A stretch of DNA of 64,000 nucleotides, taken from CAZLFQ01 sp044229535 (GTDB lineage: Bacteria > Pseudomonadota > Alphaproteobacteria > Rickettsiales > Midichloriaceae). The translations under genes and the position numbers were made by a program. The notes beneath the pieces were generated by a model. It saw only the letters and a program-made list of their open reading frames with translations. It made no database searches and was not told where the DNA came from. Every line of letters begins with the position of its first letter. Within the stretch, counting starts at the first letter, position 1. The DNA lies in NCBI GenBank assembly GCA_044229535.1, contig JBGASU010000001.1, positions 930,001-994,000 of the forward strand. Reading direction: 5' to 3'. This document shows, piece by piece, positions 25,337 to 33,842 of this stretch.

Positions 25337-27454
25337 CTAAATCTGACCAACAGTTTTTATTTTAATTTTAGGATGGATTTCATTCTGCGACATTACTACC
25401 ATACTTGGTTTAAATCTTTCAATAATAGATCTAACATAAGGACGTAAACTTGGAGAAGTAAGCAACACTGGTATTTCACCAATCATTGCTTGACGCTCAA
25501 ATTCTTTGTTGATTACAGAAACAAATTCCTGAAGCTTTGATGGTGGCATTGACAATTGCTTATCATCATTACCTACCAAACTTTCCATAAAAATTTGCTC
25601 CCATTGCGGAGATAATATCAGGAACGGAACATAACCTTTCTCAGTCATATTGGCATAGCAAATTTGCTTCGCTAACCTTGATCTTACATGCTCGATTATA
25701 TTTATAACGTTACTCGATACAGAGGTTGCTTCGGATACAGCTTCTAAAATTGTTGGCAAGTCTCGAATTGAAATTGATTCATTCAATAGCCCTTGGAATA
25801 CACGCTGTAAAGCAGTAATAGAAATTTGCGATGGTATAATATCAGCAACCAATTTCTTATTCTCTTCAGGTAGTCCCTCTATCAGTTTTTGTGTCTCGCT
25901 ATAAGATAATAATTCAGTAATATTTTCACGTATAATTTCTGTGAGATGGGTAGTTATTACTGTAGGTGGATCTACAACTGTAAATTCTTTAAAGAGCGCC
26001 TCTTCTTTAAATTGCTCATCGACCCATTTTGCTGGCAAGCCAAATGCTGGCTCTTTTGTTTCTTCACCAGAAATTGATATATCTTCACCACGTGGATCCA
26101 TCACTAGAAATTTACTTGGTTTAACCGTCCCTCTTCCACATTCTAGATCCTTAATTTTGATCACATATTCTTGCGGAGAAAGCTGCATATTATCTTGAAT
26201 CCTAACTGATGGTAAAATAAATCCTAAATCCTTAGCTATTTGTTTTCGCAGCGCCTTAATTTGCTCAGTTATCTTATGACCTTTAGTATAATTTATAAGT
26301 GGCAACAATTCATAACCTAGTTCTAGCCTTATACTATCAATCTGCAGCAGTTCGCTTATACCGTCTTCTTTGGTTCCTTCGTCATCTTTTTCTTTTTTCA
26401 TTGATTGTGCCGATGTCACTAAAGATTGTTCAAGAGCAGCCTTTTTGCCTTTATCAATGGTATAGGCTAATGACCCAGTAATAGCTGCTGAAATTAAAAA
26501 TGGAATCGCAGGTATACTTGGCATTGACGCCATTACTATTAACAATCCTGAGGTAACTCCTAATGCTTGGGGGAAATTACCAATTTGTTCAAATATAGCT
26601 TTTTCTGCTGAGCCTTTAGCTCCAGATTTAGTCACTAACAAACCAGCTGCCGTAGATACTATCAAAGCTGGGATTTGAGCAACCAATCCCTCACCAATTG
26701 TCAGCAATGTATATGTTTTTAATGCTGCCTCAAACGTCATCCCCTTTTGAGCTACACCAATTACTATGCCACCAATAAAATTGATGAGTGTGATTATTAC
26801 ACTTGCTATTGCATCTCCTCGAACAAATTTATTAGCACCATCCATTGCTCCAAAAAATGTGCTTTCATCTTCTAAGTCTTTACGACGCTTACGAGCAGTA
26901 TCTTCATCTATTAATCCAGCTGATAAATCAGCATCTATAGCCATTTGTTTACCAGGCATAGCATCCAAACTAAATCGCGCAGCAACTTCTGCGATACGAC
27001 CAGAACCTTTTGTGATTACGACAAAATTTATGATTGTTAAAATGCCAAATACTATCGCCCCTATTATAACCGAACCTTGCATAACGAATATACCAAAGGC
27101 TTGGATCACATGCCCTGCTGCATCCGTTCCCTGATGACCTTCCGATAGTATAAGTCTGGTTGACGAGATGTTCAGGGCTAATCTTAACATCGTAACCACA
27201 AGCAATATTGATGGAAACGAGCTAAAATCAAGAGACCGATTCACAAACAATACTGTCATTAAAATTATTACAGAAAATGAAATAGAGACTGTGAGCAAAA
27301 AATCGATTAACCACGATGGGATGGGAAAAATTAAAACCGCAATTATGCAGAGAATACCAGCAGCAAAGAAGATGTCCAAATGCTGCTTAGAACCTTTAAG
27401 CTTAAGCAAAAACGACGCTCTATCTAGTGGCATTTCAAAATTGCCTATCCGCAT
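25337..27454 (-). CDS. flhA: Flagellar type III export gate protein FlhA
   Basis: 705 aa, full length. FlhA is the inner-membrane ring of the flagellar export apparatus, and its cytosolic domain docks substrates and chaperones. The N-terminal half holds about eight membrane segments. LRLALNISSTRLIL, the FHIPEP-type loop KQMAIDADLSAGLIDE with RRKDLEDESTFFGAMDGA, and FVRGDAIA mark the family. The C-terminal half is the FlhA cytosolic ring domain (LGYELLPLI, LVKPSKFL-like positions). An FlhA rather than a virulence SctV is indicated by the flagellar rod genes flgBC-fliE elsewhere in the window. A 10-bp inverted repeat lies about 63 bases upstream. Confidence 0.93.
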   Translation of the reverse strand: MRIGNFEMPLDRASFLLKLKGSKQHLDIFFAAGILCIIAVLIFPIPSWLIDFLLTVSISFSVIILMTVLFVNRSLDFSSFPSILLVVTMLRLALNISSTRLILSEGHQGTDAAGHVIQAFGIFVMQGSVIIGAIVFGILTIINFVVITKGSGRIAEVAARFSLDAMPGKQMAIDADLSAGLIDEDTARKRRKDLEDESTFFGAMDGANKFVRGDAIASVIITLINFIGGIVIGVAQKGMTFEAALKTYTLLTIGEGLVAQIPALIVSTAAGLLVTKSGAKGSAEKAIFEQIGNFPQALGVTSGLLIVMASMPSIPAIPFLISAAITGSLAYTIDKGKKAALEQSLVTSAQSMKKEKDDEGTKEDGISELLQIDSIRLELGYELLPLINYTKGHKITEQIKALRKQIAKDLGFILPSVRIQDNMQLSPQEYVIKIKDLECGRGTVKPSKFLVMDPRGEDISISGEETKEPAFGLPAKWVDEQFKEEALFKEFTVVDPPTVITTHLTEIIRENITELLSYSETQKLIEGLPEENKKLVADIIPSQISITALQRVFQGLLNESISIRDLPTILEAVSEATSVSSNVINIIEHVRSRLAKQICYANMTEKGYVPFLILSPQWEQIFMESLVGNDDKQLSMPPSKLQEFVSVINKEFERQAMIGEIPVLLTSPSLRPYVRSIIERFKPSMVVMSQNEIHPKIKIKTVGQI

Positions 27455-27516
27455 CTTTTCCAGTGATTTTAATTACCGCCTCAATTATTTCTAACACAGA
27501 TGAGGGGTTAGGGGAA

Positions 27517-27552
27517 TTGGTTTTTATCTAGTAATAATTTCTTAAAAACCAA
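27517..27552. promoter_or_regulatory. Perfect 10-bp inverted repeat upstream of flhA
   Basis: TTGGTTTTTA (27517-27526) and TAAAAACCAA (27543-27552) are exact inverted copies around a 16-base AT-rich spacer, 63-98 bases before the flhA start. It is separate from the terminator at 27560-27589. It could be an operator for flhA or a second weak hairpin; the sequence alone does not decide. Confidence 0.45.
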
Positions 27553-27559
27553 AATGACA

Positions 27560-27589
27560 AAAGGGCGTTCCAATTAAGAAACGCCCTTT
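27560..27589 (-). terminator. Rho-independent terminator of the lipoprotein gene
   Basis: AAAGGGCGTT (27560-27569) and AACGCCCTTT (27580-27589) form a 10-bp stem with a 10-base loop, 24 bases past the stop of the minus-strand lipoprotein gene. On that strand it runs into TTTTG and a further T-rich stretch. It separates that gene from flhA. Confidence 0.85.
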
Positions 27590-27612
27590 AAATATATCAA
27601 CTGTTACAACAA

Positions 27613-28002
27613 CTATTTTTTATCCATTATTACAACATAATGAGAAGGATACTTTTTGTACGAACCACTCACTGCATCAACTATAAATCCAGGCCAGAAT
27701 ATTACATTTACAAGTGTAACTGGATTGAAGCTATCACCCACCATTGTATTAACTTGTTTATAACCATCTTTTTTACAATTGATAATTACACTGCCATTCG
27801 CTCTTGAAACTGTAACTGTTGCAGGGCTTGAATTGATTGAATATACACCACCACTACCATCTGTTACTCTGCAAACTGCATTATCTAAATTATTATGGTT
27901 TTCGCTTTCCTGCACTGCCACATTAATAGTCTGAGTTGTTCCTGAGAACACTGTTGCGCATGCCGAACACATTAACGCTATTAAAACTGCAAATTTTTTC
28001 AT
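27613..28002 (-). CDS. Small lipoprotein, outer or inner membrane
   Basis: 129 aa. The N-terminus KKFAVLIALMCSAC is a lipoprotein signal peptide with the acylated Cys at residue 15, followed by ATVFSGTTQTINV, a pattern seen in many small proteobacterial lipoproteins of unknown role. The mature domain is beta-rich (a PEGA-like or Ig-like sandwich is possible, with NGSVIINCKKDGYKQV) and has a hydrophobic patch VTLVNVIFWPGFIVDAVSG near the end. A terminator follows directly; it is transcribed alone. Confidence 0.75.
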   Translation of the reverse strand: MKKFAVLIALMCSACATVFSGTTQTINVAVQESENHNNLDNAVCRVTDGSGGVYSINSSPATVTVSRANGSVIINCKKDGYKQVNTMVGDSFNPVTLVNVIFWPGFIVDAVSGSYKKYPSHYVVIMDKK

Positions 28003-28058
28003 TTTATTTCCCTAAAGTTTAAGACGGGACTATATACTCAAAACCATCATAACGCAAA

Positions 28059-28634
28059 TTACATCTTTAGATTTTTCACAGTCTTCTCGATCTTCTTAAT
28101 CTGCATTTGACGCTTTAATGGCGTTAAATGATCTAAAACCAAAATACCATCACAATGATCCCTTTCATGCTGTATACAAGAAGATAGAAGTCCTTTTACA
28201 GTCGCAACTTGCTCTTTTCCATTATAATCAAGGTATTTAACTTTAACCACCGCAGGACGCTCAACTTGCGGAAAATCAAGCCCTGGAAGCGATAGACATC
28301 CCTCTTGATAAGAAGCTTTTTCTTTAGAAGCTTCAATTATTTCTACATTTATCATTGAATAAATGCCCTTCATTTCAGGGTTATCGGTAGAGGATTCTGG
28401 ATACCTACTTAAACAATAATCCACATCGACCACAAATATGTGTTTCATAATGCCGACCTGAACACCTGAAAGACCCACACCTTCATTATGTATGGTAGCA
28501 TGAACCATCTCGTCAAGCTGGGCTCTTAATTCATCATCAACCACTGGAACCTTTTCTGATTTCTGCTTTAATCTCTTATCTGGCCACAAAACCAACGGGA
28601 GTGTGTGCCCCGAACATTTATGCTCTCTAGTCAT
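28059..28634 (-). CDS. def: Peptide deformylase
   Basis: 191 aa from the ATG at 28634; the frame reaches 28697, but that would add a 21-residue lead absent from the family. The enzyme removes the formyl group from nascent proteins at the ribosome. Motif I is GVGLSGVQVG (SG where GLAA is usual), motif II EGCLSLPG with metal ligand Cys113, and motif III QHERDHCDG with His146, Glu147 and His150. The metal ligands and catalytic Glu are intact, so it should be active. It lies divergent from lpxC. Confidence 0.93.
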   Translation of the reverse strand: MTREHKCSGHTLPLVLWPDKRLKQKSEKVPVVDDELRAQLDEMVHATIHNEGVGLSGVQVGIMKHIFVVDVDYCLSRYPESSTDNPEMKGIYSMINVEIIEASKEKASYQEGCLSLPGLDFPQVERPAVVKVKYLDYNGKEQVATVKGLLSSCIQHERDHCDGILVLDHLTPLKRQMQIKKIEKTVKNLKM

Positions 28635-28774
28635 CTGTAATATCTCAATTTTTCTCAGATTATACCACACTTCCAAGACTTTAGCAATTTGTAACATTTC
28701 GCAACAAATCGTTATTTGTTTGGTCTTATAAGGTGAGGTAATATGAGCTTATTGTAAATTAGTTCATTATTATA

Positions 28775-29650
28775 GTGCAAAATACTCTACTAAAAGCAAT
28801 TACTTGCAAAGGCGTTGGCGTCCATAATGGCAAAGACGTTACTCTGAAACTATTACCAGCAAAGGAAGATACTGGCATTGTTTTCATAAGAACTGACCTT
28901 ACAGAAAACAATGAAATTCTAGCGCATTACGCTAACGTAATTGACACCAAACTTTGCACAATTATTGCTAATGAACATGGCGCTAAAGTTTCTACAATTG
29001 AGCACTTGATGTCTGCCCTATGGGGTTGCGGTATTGACAATGCAATCATTCAGATTGATGCTGATGAAGTGCCTATTATGGATGGTAGCTCAGCTCCTTT
29101 TGTGGCACTTATTGAATCAACAGGAACTGTAGCACAATCTAAGCCTCGTAAAATTATTGAGATAATAAAGCCAATTAAGATTGAGCACGAAGGTAAGACT
29201 ATTGAAATACAACCAAGCCAAGATTTTGAAGTGAACTTCAAAATTGAATACAACGGCACCGTAATTGGCGAGCAGGAATTTAGCTTTAGTGAAAAAGAAA
29301 CTCCTTATCAATACAAAGTGAGCCGCGCTAGAACATTCGGTTTTGCTTTTGAAGTTGAACATTTAAGAAAGCTTGGTCTGGCTCAAGGAGCCTCTTTAGA
29401 AAACGCAGTTGGTATTGATGAAAACGGCATTATGAATCAAGAAGGACTAAGATACTACAACGAATTCGTTCGTCATAAAGTATTAGATTGCATCGGCGAT
29501 TTATATCTAGCATGTATGCGCATAAAAGGAAAAGTCGACGCTTTCAAAGCGGGCCATGCACTGAACAATTTATTACTACGCAAATTATTTGCTAACCCTG
29601 ATTGTTATAGAATCTTAGAATCAACATCTAAAAACTTCGCAATTGCTTAA
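28775..29650 (+). CDS. lpxC: UDP-3-O-acyl-N-acetylglucosamine deacetylase
   Basis: 291 aa starting at a GTG. LpxC makes the first committed step of lipid A synthesis. The zinc ligands are visible as His77 (STIEHLMSALWGCGIDN), His234 and Asp238 (RHKVLDCIGDLYL), and the catalytic base as His261 (KAGHALNN). CKGVGVHNGKDVTLKLLPA and DEVPIMDGSSAPFV are further signatures. Its presence implies an LPS-type outer membrane, unlike Anaplasma or Wolbachia. Confidence 0.96.
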   Translation: MQNTLLKAITCKGVGVHNGKDVTLKLLPAKEDTGIVFIRTDLTENNEILAHYANVIDTKLCTIIANEHGAKVSTIEHLMSALWGCGIDNAIIQIDADEVPIMDGSSAPFVALIESTGTVAQSKPRKIIEIIKPIKIEHEGKTIEIQPSQDFEVNFKIEYNGTVIGEQEFSFSEKETPYQYKVSRARTFGFAFEVEHLRKLGLAQGASLENAVGIDENGIMNQEGLRYYNEFVRHKVLDCIGDLYLACMRIKGKVDAFKAGHALNNLLLRKLFANPDCYRILESTSKNFAIA

Positions 29651-29704
29651 ATATTATTGATCAATACTCATACTTAACCTACTGTTTAATAGGCACATTA
29701 TTGA

Positions 29705-31774
29705 GTGGTAAGAGAATTGCTCGCATCAGATCATCTATTATCTGAAGAGTTAATGAAATATAAATTTCATTCAGATTCGGCTGTACGCGAGTTAGTCATC
29801 TGCCTTGATATTATGATGACAAGCAGGAAATTCGCAATGTTGTCGCATTCTGCATCATTCATGATGCCTTTTTATCAGTTAAACAATCATACTAGGGTTG
29901 GTTTTGCTAAGCGCAGTGGCTTATCCAAAAACCTTCGTGATATTATTGAAGATTTTGAATTACCCCAAATATCTTTACAAGAAACGGTGATCGATATCTT
30001 AAAAGATATAACTGAGAATCTTTTATTTAATATACTCAATAACAGTAGCGAAGAATACTGCGAGTTCTTAATAGAAAAATTGCTAGATCAAAATATTAGT
30101 GCAGATGCTTTTTTTCAAATATTAGATCAATCGCCAATCGAAGATGGGGATAAGTCCCAATTAGCACGCGTTTTTGAAATAGCGAGGGGTAAGTTTCAAA
30201 ACTATGACATTAAACAAATTCTTAAAGTTATGTGCACTACTGAATCTCTGAGAGATTCAACAGACGACATAGACAAATTAGATGCAGTACAATCTATACA
30301 GTCAATTAGCAATTATACTACTCAATTATTTAGTACGCTGAAAAATGAGCTACATAAAAGCACAGATAAAATACTTCTTAAAAGCATATCTGGTTATAGA
30401 ACCCAAACACTAAACCTAGAATGGCGGGGCTTACTGGAAGTTAAAGCCAGCAACATCCCTACTTTAATTGACCTCGAGAGAAACCAGCATACTGCAATAA
30501 TTTTCATAGATATTACAAATATTAGCAAAAATAATTTAGTGAACAACCTATCTGATGCACATTTACTTAGAATAAACTTCTCATTAAAAAAACCGCCAAA
30601 TAATAAAACAATATTAGAAGAAGCTGAAAGTAGAGATCCTGAAAGCTATAAACTCATAGTGCTCGCATCTGCAAAACAAATCATTCTTGCACGGAGTAAA
30701 GGTTTAGAAAATTTAGTCACAGAAACAAAAGACGCAATCCCAGATTTAATATATAGATTAAAGGTTGTAGCCCAAACACCTGAAGAAAAGAAGTTAATCT
30801 CTGACCTGACTAATGGCGTACTAACAGCTGAGAAACTAGAAACTGAGTCAAGCAGATCACTATTAAGCTTATTTACTGATTCTGGGAAATATACATGGAT
30901 AAGAGAAGCATTTAGTTGGAATAGGCTAGAACCTTTAGTAAGTAAATTAGAAGATTTAGACTCATACCTAGACAACTTCCGAAGACTAAGATCAGATCTT
31001 TTTAAGCTATTTTATTCGCCTGAAATAATTAAAAAATGCATATTAATGAATATACCTCCATCACAGCTTTTTGAATTATATTCTGAGCGTAGGGAAGAGT
31101 ACAATTTTCTCACAGATACAAAACTAGAAGTTATATACTCTAGTGGAGTTACATTTAAGATGTTGTCAGAATTATATCATCACAATAAGACAAAGTTAGA
31201 CCTTCTAATAAATCCTATCGCGATAGAAGGATATAAAAACAAACATTGGTCATTTAAAGAGCTGTATGAATTAAATTTAGATGATCTAAGTAATTTGCTC
31301 AAACCAGAAAGCATAATTTGCATAAAATCTGGCTTCTCCCTAGACGACATATTGGGATCGTTCAAAAATCATGATCTAGATTTGCACTCAGAAAACATGC
31401 AGTGCTTACTCAAAATTGGGGCAACTAAAAATATAGTAGAGCTTCTAAACACATATAAGCCTTGGATGTTAAAAAGTTTACTCAAGCAGTCGAAAGAAGC
31501 CTCAGAAAACAATAAGAGTTTTAGCGATATATACTTCCACCAAGGGCAAGGATTCATGAATCCTAGAACAACTCCACTACCAATTGTAGCGGGGGCTGGT
31601 GCACTTTTGTATAGAGCAGACTCTCCTGGAATAAACCTAGCAAGAATAATAAATAGAGCAGTTAGTAGAGTTGACTTAGATCAACCTAGTTCAAGCCCCA
31701 AACCTCGACGAGCCCGATCAACACCAGATCTGCAACGAAACGATCAAACAGAGCCTCAGGCTCATACAATCTAG
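29705..31774 (+). CDS. Large helical-repeat protein of unknown function (effector-like)
   Basis: 689 aa starting at a GTG; an in-frame stop just upstream (29702) fixes this start. It is almost entirely alpha-helical and rich in Leu, Lys, Glu and Asn. Residues about 450-600 contain five imperfect repeats of about 30 residues, beginning near 450, 480, 512, 542 and 571, each with a pattern such as SGVTFKMLSELY or SGFSLDDILGSF, two short helices per unit. This is the look of an alpha-solenoid, reminiscent of TALE-like or mTERF-like repeats, without a claim of kinship. There is no signal peptide; a short hydrophobic VAGAGALLY lies near the end. The last 29 codons are antisense to the coaX 3' end. 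It is not recognised as a known family. Confidence 0.65.
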   Translation: MVRELLASDHLLSEELMKYKFHSDSAVRELVICLDIMMTSRKFAMLSHSASFMMPFYQLNNHTRVGFAKRSGLSKNLRDIIEDFELPQISLQETVIDILKDITENLLFNILNNSSEEYCEFLIEKLLDQNISADAFFQILDQSPIEDGDKSQLARVFEIARGKFQNYDIKQILKVMCTTESLRDSTDDIDKLDAVQSIQSISNYTTQLFSTLKNELHKSTDKILLKSISGYRTQTLNLEWRGLLEVKASNIPTLIDLERNQHTAIIFIDITNISKNNLVNNLSDAHLLRINFSLKKPPNNKTILEEAESRDPESYKLIVLASAKQIILARSKGLENLVTETKDAIPDLIYRLKVVAQTPEEKKLISDLTNGVLTAEKLETESSRSLLSLFTDSGKYTWIREAFSWNRLEPLVSKLEDLDSYLDNFRRLRSDLFKLFYSPEIIKKCILMNIPPSQLFELYSERREEYNFLTDTKLEVIYSSGVTFKMLSELYHHNKTKLDLLINPIAIEGYKNKHWSFKELYELNLDDLSNLLKPESIICIKSGFSLDDILGSFKNHDLDLHSENMQCLLKIGATKNIVELLNTYKPWMLKSLLKQSKEASENNKSFSDIYFHQGQGFMNPRTTPLPIVAGAGALLYRADSPGINLARIINRAVSRVDLDQPSSSPKPRRARSTPDLQRNDQTEPQAHTI

Positions 31775-32456
31775 CAAAGCCCCCTGTGCCAATCACTTTA
31801 TAATCACTAGAACCAAAACATTCCTTGGCCATATTTTTTACAATTCCTTTTACAGCATGTAAATGCCCATAGTATATGCCAGTTTGTAAACAATGAGTCG
31901 TTGTGGTACCTGTGTATTTTCCTGGGTTTTTTATTTCCACAGAAAATAATTTCTCAGCGGATTTTGTTATGGAATCTACCTGCGTCTGAATCCCAGGGAC
32001 AATCACCCCACCAATAAATTCTTTTTTAGAGTTTATGGCAGTGATAGTTGTAGCAGTTCCCATATCTACTACCAACACATTGGTTTGCGGATAAATTTTT
32101 GCAACGCCAACCGCTGATGCAATTAAATCTGCTCCAATCTCCGATGGGTTTTTATATTTACTCAAGCTAATTCCAGACTTCACCCCAGCTTTCAAAAAGA
32201 AGGCCTCTTTTTGAAAGTATTTCAAACTTGCGTTTTTAATATGATGATCAAGTGATGGTACAACTGAACTCACTAACACTGCTTCAATTTTCTTTGAGTC
32301 AATAGCATGTTCATTACAAAACATTTTAAAGTGCAAACCTAACTGATCTGAACTCCAACCCTGCTTGGTATTAAACCTAAAGAAATGAATAAATTTCTTA
32401 CCGTTATAAATACCACCATAAATTTGTGTATTACCAACATCAAGACAGAGTAACAT
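31686..32456 (-). CDS. coaX: Type III pantothenate kinase
   Basis: 256 aa, standard length. CoaX phosphorylates pantothenate, the first step of coenzyme A synthesis. The ASKHA-fold motifs are present: LCLDVGNTQIYGGIY (phosphate 1), YKNPSEIGADLIASAVG, VVDMGTATTITAI (phosphate 2) and GGVIVPGIQTQ, and GTGGFARLY near the end. The stop lies inside the convergent 689-aa gene (89-base overlap), and the start overlaps the upstream MFS gene by 17 bases, so coaX is translated downstream of it. Confidence 0.94.
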   Translation of the reverse strand: MLLCLDVGNTQIYGGIYNGKKFIHFFRFNTKQGWSSDQLGLHFKMFCNEHAIDSKKIEAVLVSSVVPSLDHHIKNASLKYFQKEAFFLKAGVKSGISLSKYKNPSEIGADLIASAVGVAKIYPQTNVLVVDMGTATTITAINSKKEFIGGVIVPGIQTQVDSITKSAEKLFSVEIKNPGKYTGTTTTHCLQTGIYYGHLHAVKGIVKNMAKECFGSSDYKVIGTGGFARLYEPEALFDRFVADLVLIGLVEVWGLN

Positions 32457-33711
32457 TTTTCACCTCCTTGCTAACAACATAAAGAGTAAATAATCCAAAC
32501 AACGAAACAGCCAGCGCTGGCAATAACATGTGAAATCCTGATAAAAGCTTCAAGAGAAGCGGAGTCACGCCACCACACAGCCCAACTCCTAAAGCATAGT
32601 TAAATAACACTCCTCTACAGCGCACTTGCGTTGGAAAAACACAGAACATAACAATACTACACATGCAGGCAAATATTCCTAAATTCGCCCCAAGACCAAT
32701 GTAGGATAGCATAGATAGCAGATCACCCATTGGAATCATTAAAAAATAAACTGGGGTTGAAATTATAATTAGCCCAATAGATTTTAATGTTAAATCTGCA
32801 AAATTTCTCTTCGCATAAAAGCCAGTAACCACGGAGAAAACTGCAGTTGAAATTAGGGCGATAATTGCAAGCTTATATGCCATTACCTTTTCAAAGCCTA
32901 ACGATCCCAAAAAAGGAGGCATAAAGGCATGCATCATGTAAGAAAACACTCCTAACAATCCACCAAGAATAAAGGATATTTTTGTCGCACTTAAGTTATT
33001 AGCCAAAATATTTTTTAATCCCGAAATAGGTTTTTGGTCTTTTGCAGATTGTTTGAATTCCTTAGTTTCGGCTAGCATCGAGCGCATAATAACGCCAACG
33101 ATATACAAACAACTGCCAATCAGAAATGGAATACGCCAGAAGTATTCTATATGCCCATATTGCGTTGTAAGATACGCCATCACCATTGCAAACATCACCC
33201 CAATTCCGCCAGCTGCACTTACAATGCCAGAACTTATTCCATAATACTTAACGCCCAAATGCTCCATAGCAAATATTTTTGAACCTTTGATTTCACCGCT
33301 CGCGCTAACGCCTTGAACCACTCTTAGTAAAATTAGAATTATTGGAGCAAACCAACCAATTATTTCAAATGTCGGCAACATTGCAATTGCAAGCGATGGG
33401 ATAGCCATCATGATCATTGAAGATTTCAACATACCAACTCTGCCAAATCTGTCACCATACCAACCCCAAAAAATTGAGCCGATGGGCGCGAATATAAATG
33501 CGATTGCAAAGCTGATATACCCAAATATCAAACTCATACTAGCGTTCTCACTTGGGAAAAATAGTGGAGCAAGGAATGGTATCATCACCGCATAAAGCGT
33601 GTAATCATACAATTCTAACGCATTACCAATAGATGCGAAAAATAATATTTTTGATTTTTTAGAAAAAGAAATCTCAGTTTCCTGAGCATTAATTACGGGT
33701 ACTTCTCTCAT
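32440..33711 (-). CDS. MFS transporter, metabolite:proton symporter type (ProP-like)
   Basis: 423 aa with twelve membrane segments. FASIGNALELYDYTLYAVM at the start of helix 1, GWYGDRFGRVGML (MFS signature between helices 2 and 3) and RVVQGVSASGEIKGSKIFA match the metabolite-H+ symporter (MHS) group that includes ProP and citrate or alpha-ketoglutarate carriers. Rickettsiales carry several such ProP-like proteins for import of host osmolytes or dicarboxylates. The substrate cannot be told. It overlaps coaX and is divergent from ftsW. Confidence 0.85.
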   Translation of the reverse strand: MREVPVINAQETEISFSKKSKILFFASIGNALELYDYTLYAVMIPFLAPLFFPSENASMSLIFGYISFAIAFIFAPIGSIFWGWYGDRFGRVGMLKSSMIMMAIPSLAIAMLPTFEIIGWFAPIILILLRVVQGVSASGEIKGSKIFAMEHLGVKYYGISSGIVSAAGGIGVMFAMVMAYLTTQYGHIEYFWRIPFLIGSCLYIVGVIMRSMLAETKEFKQSAKDQKPISGLKNILANNLSATKISFILGGLLGVFSYMMHAFMPPFLGSLGFEKVMAYKLAIIALISTAVFSVVTGFYAKRNFADLTLKSIGLIIISTPVYFLMIPMGDLLSMLSYIGLGANLGIFACMCSIVMFCVFPTQVRCRGVLFNYALGVGLCGGVTPLLLKLLSGFHMLLPALAVSLFGLFTLYVVSKEVKNVTLS

Positions 33712-33842
33712 GATAAAGTCCTTAATATGTGATTTATAAATTTAGCAAAGTATCTTCAATGCATTAAGCTATCGAGATGCTGTTCTATTCTATAATATTT
33801 CATGCTATATATCAATTAACTAATATATTTCTTGAATTAAAA

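Noticed and set aside
25337..27454. FlhA-type gene as a virulence type III secretion component (SctV)
   Set aside because: Flagellar rod genes flgB, flgC and fliE are in the same window and no injectisome gene is seen.
31686..31774. RARSTPD near the end of the 689-aa protein resembles a 14-3-3 binding motif
   Set aside because: The stretch is antisense to the conserved 3' end of coaX, so its composition is constrained by that gene and the motif is probably coincidental.
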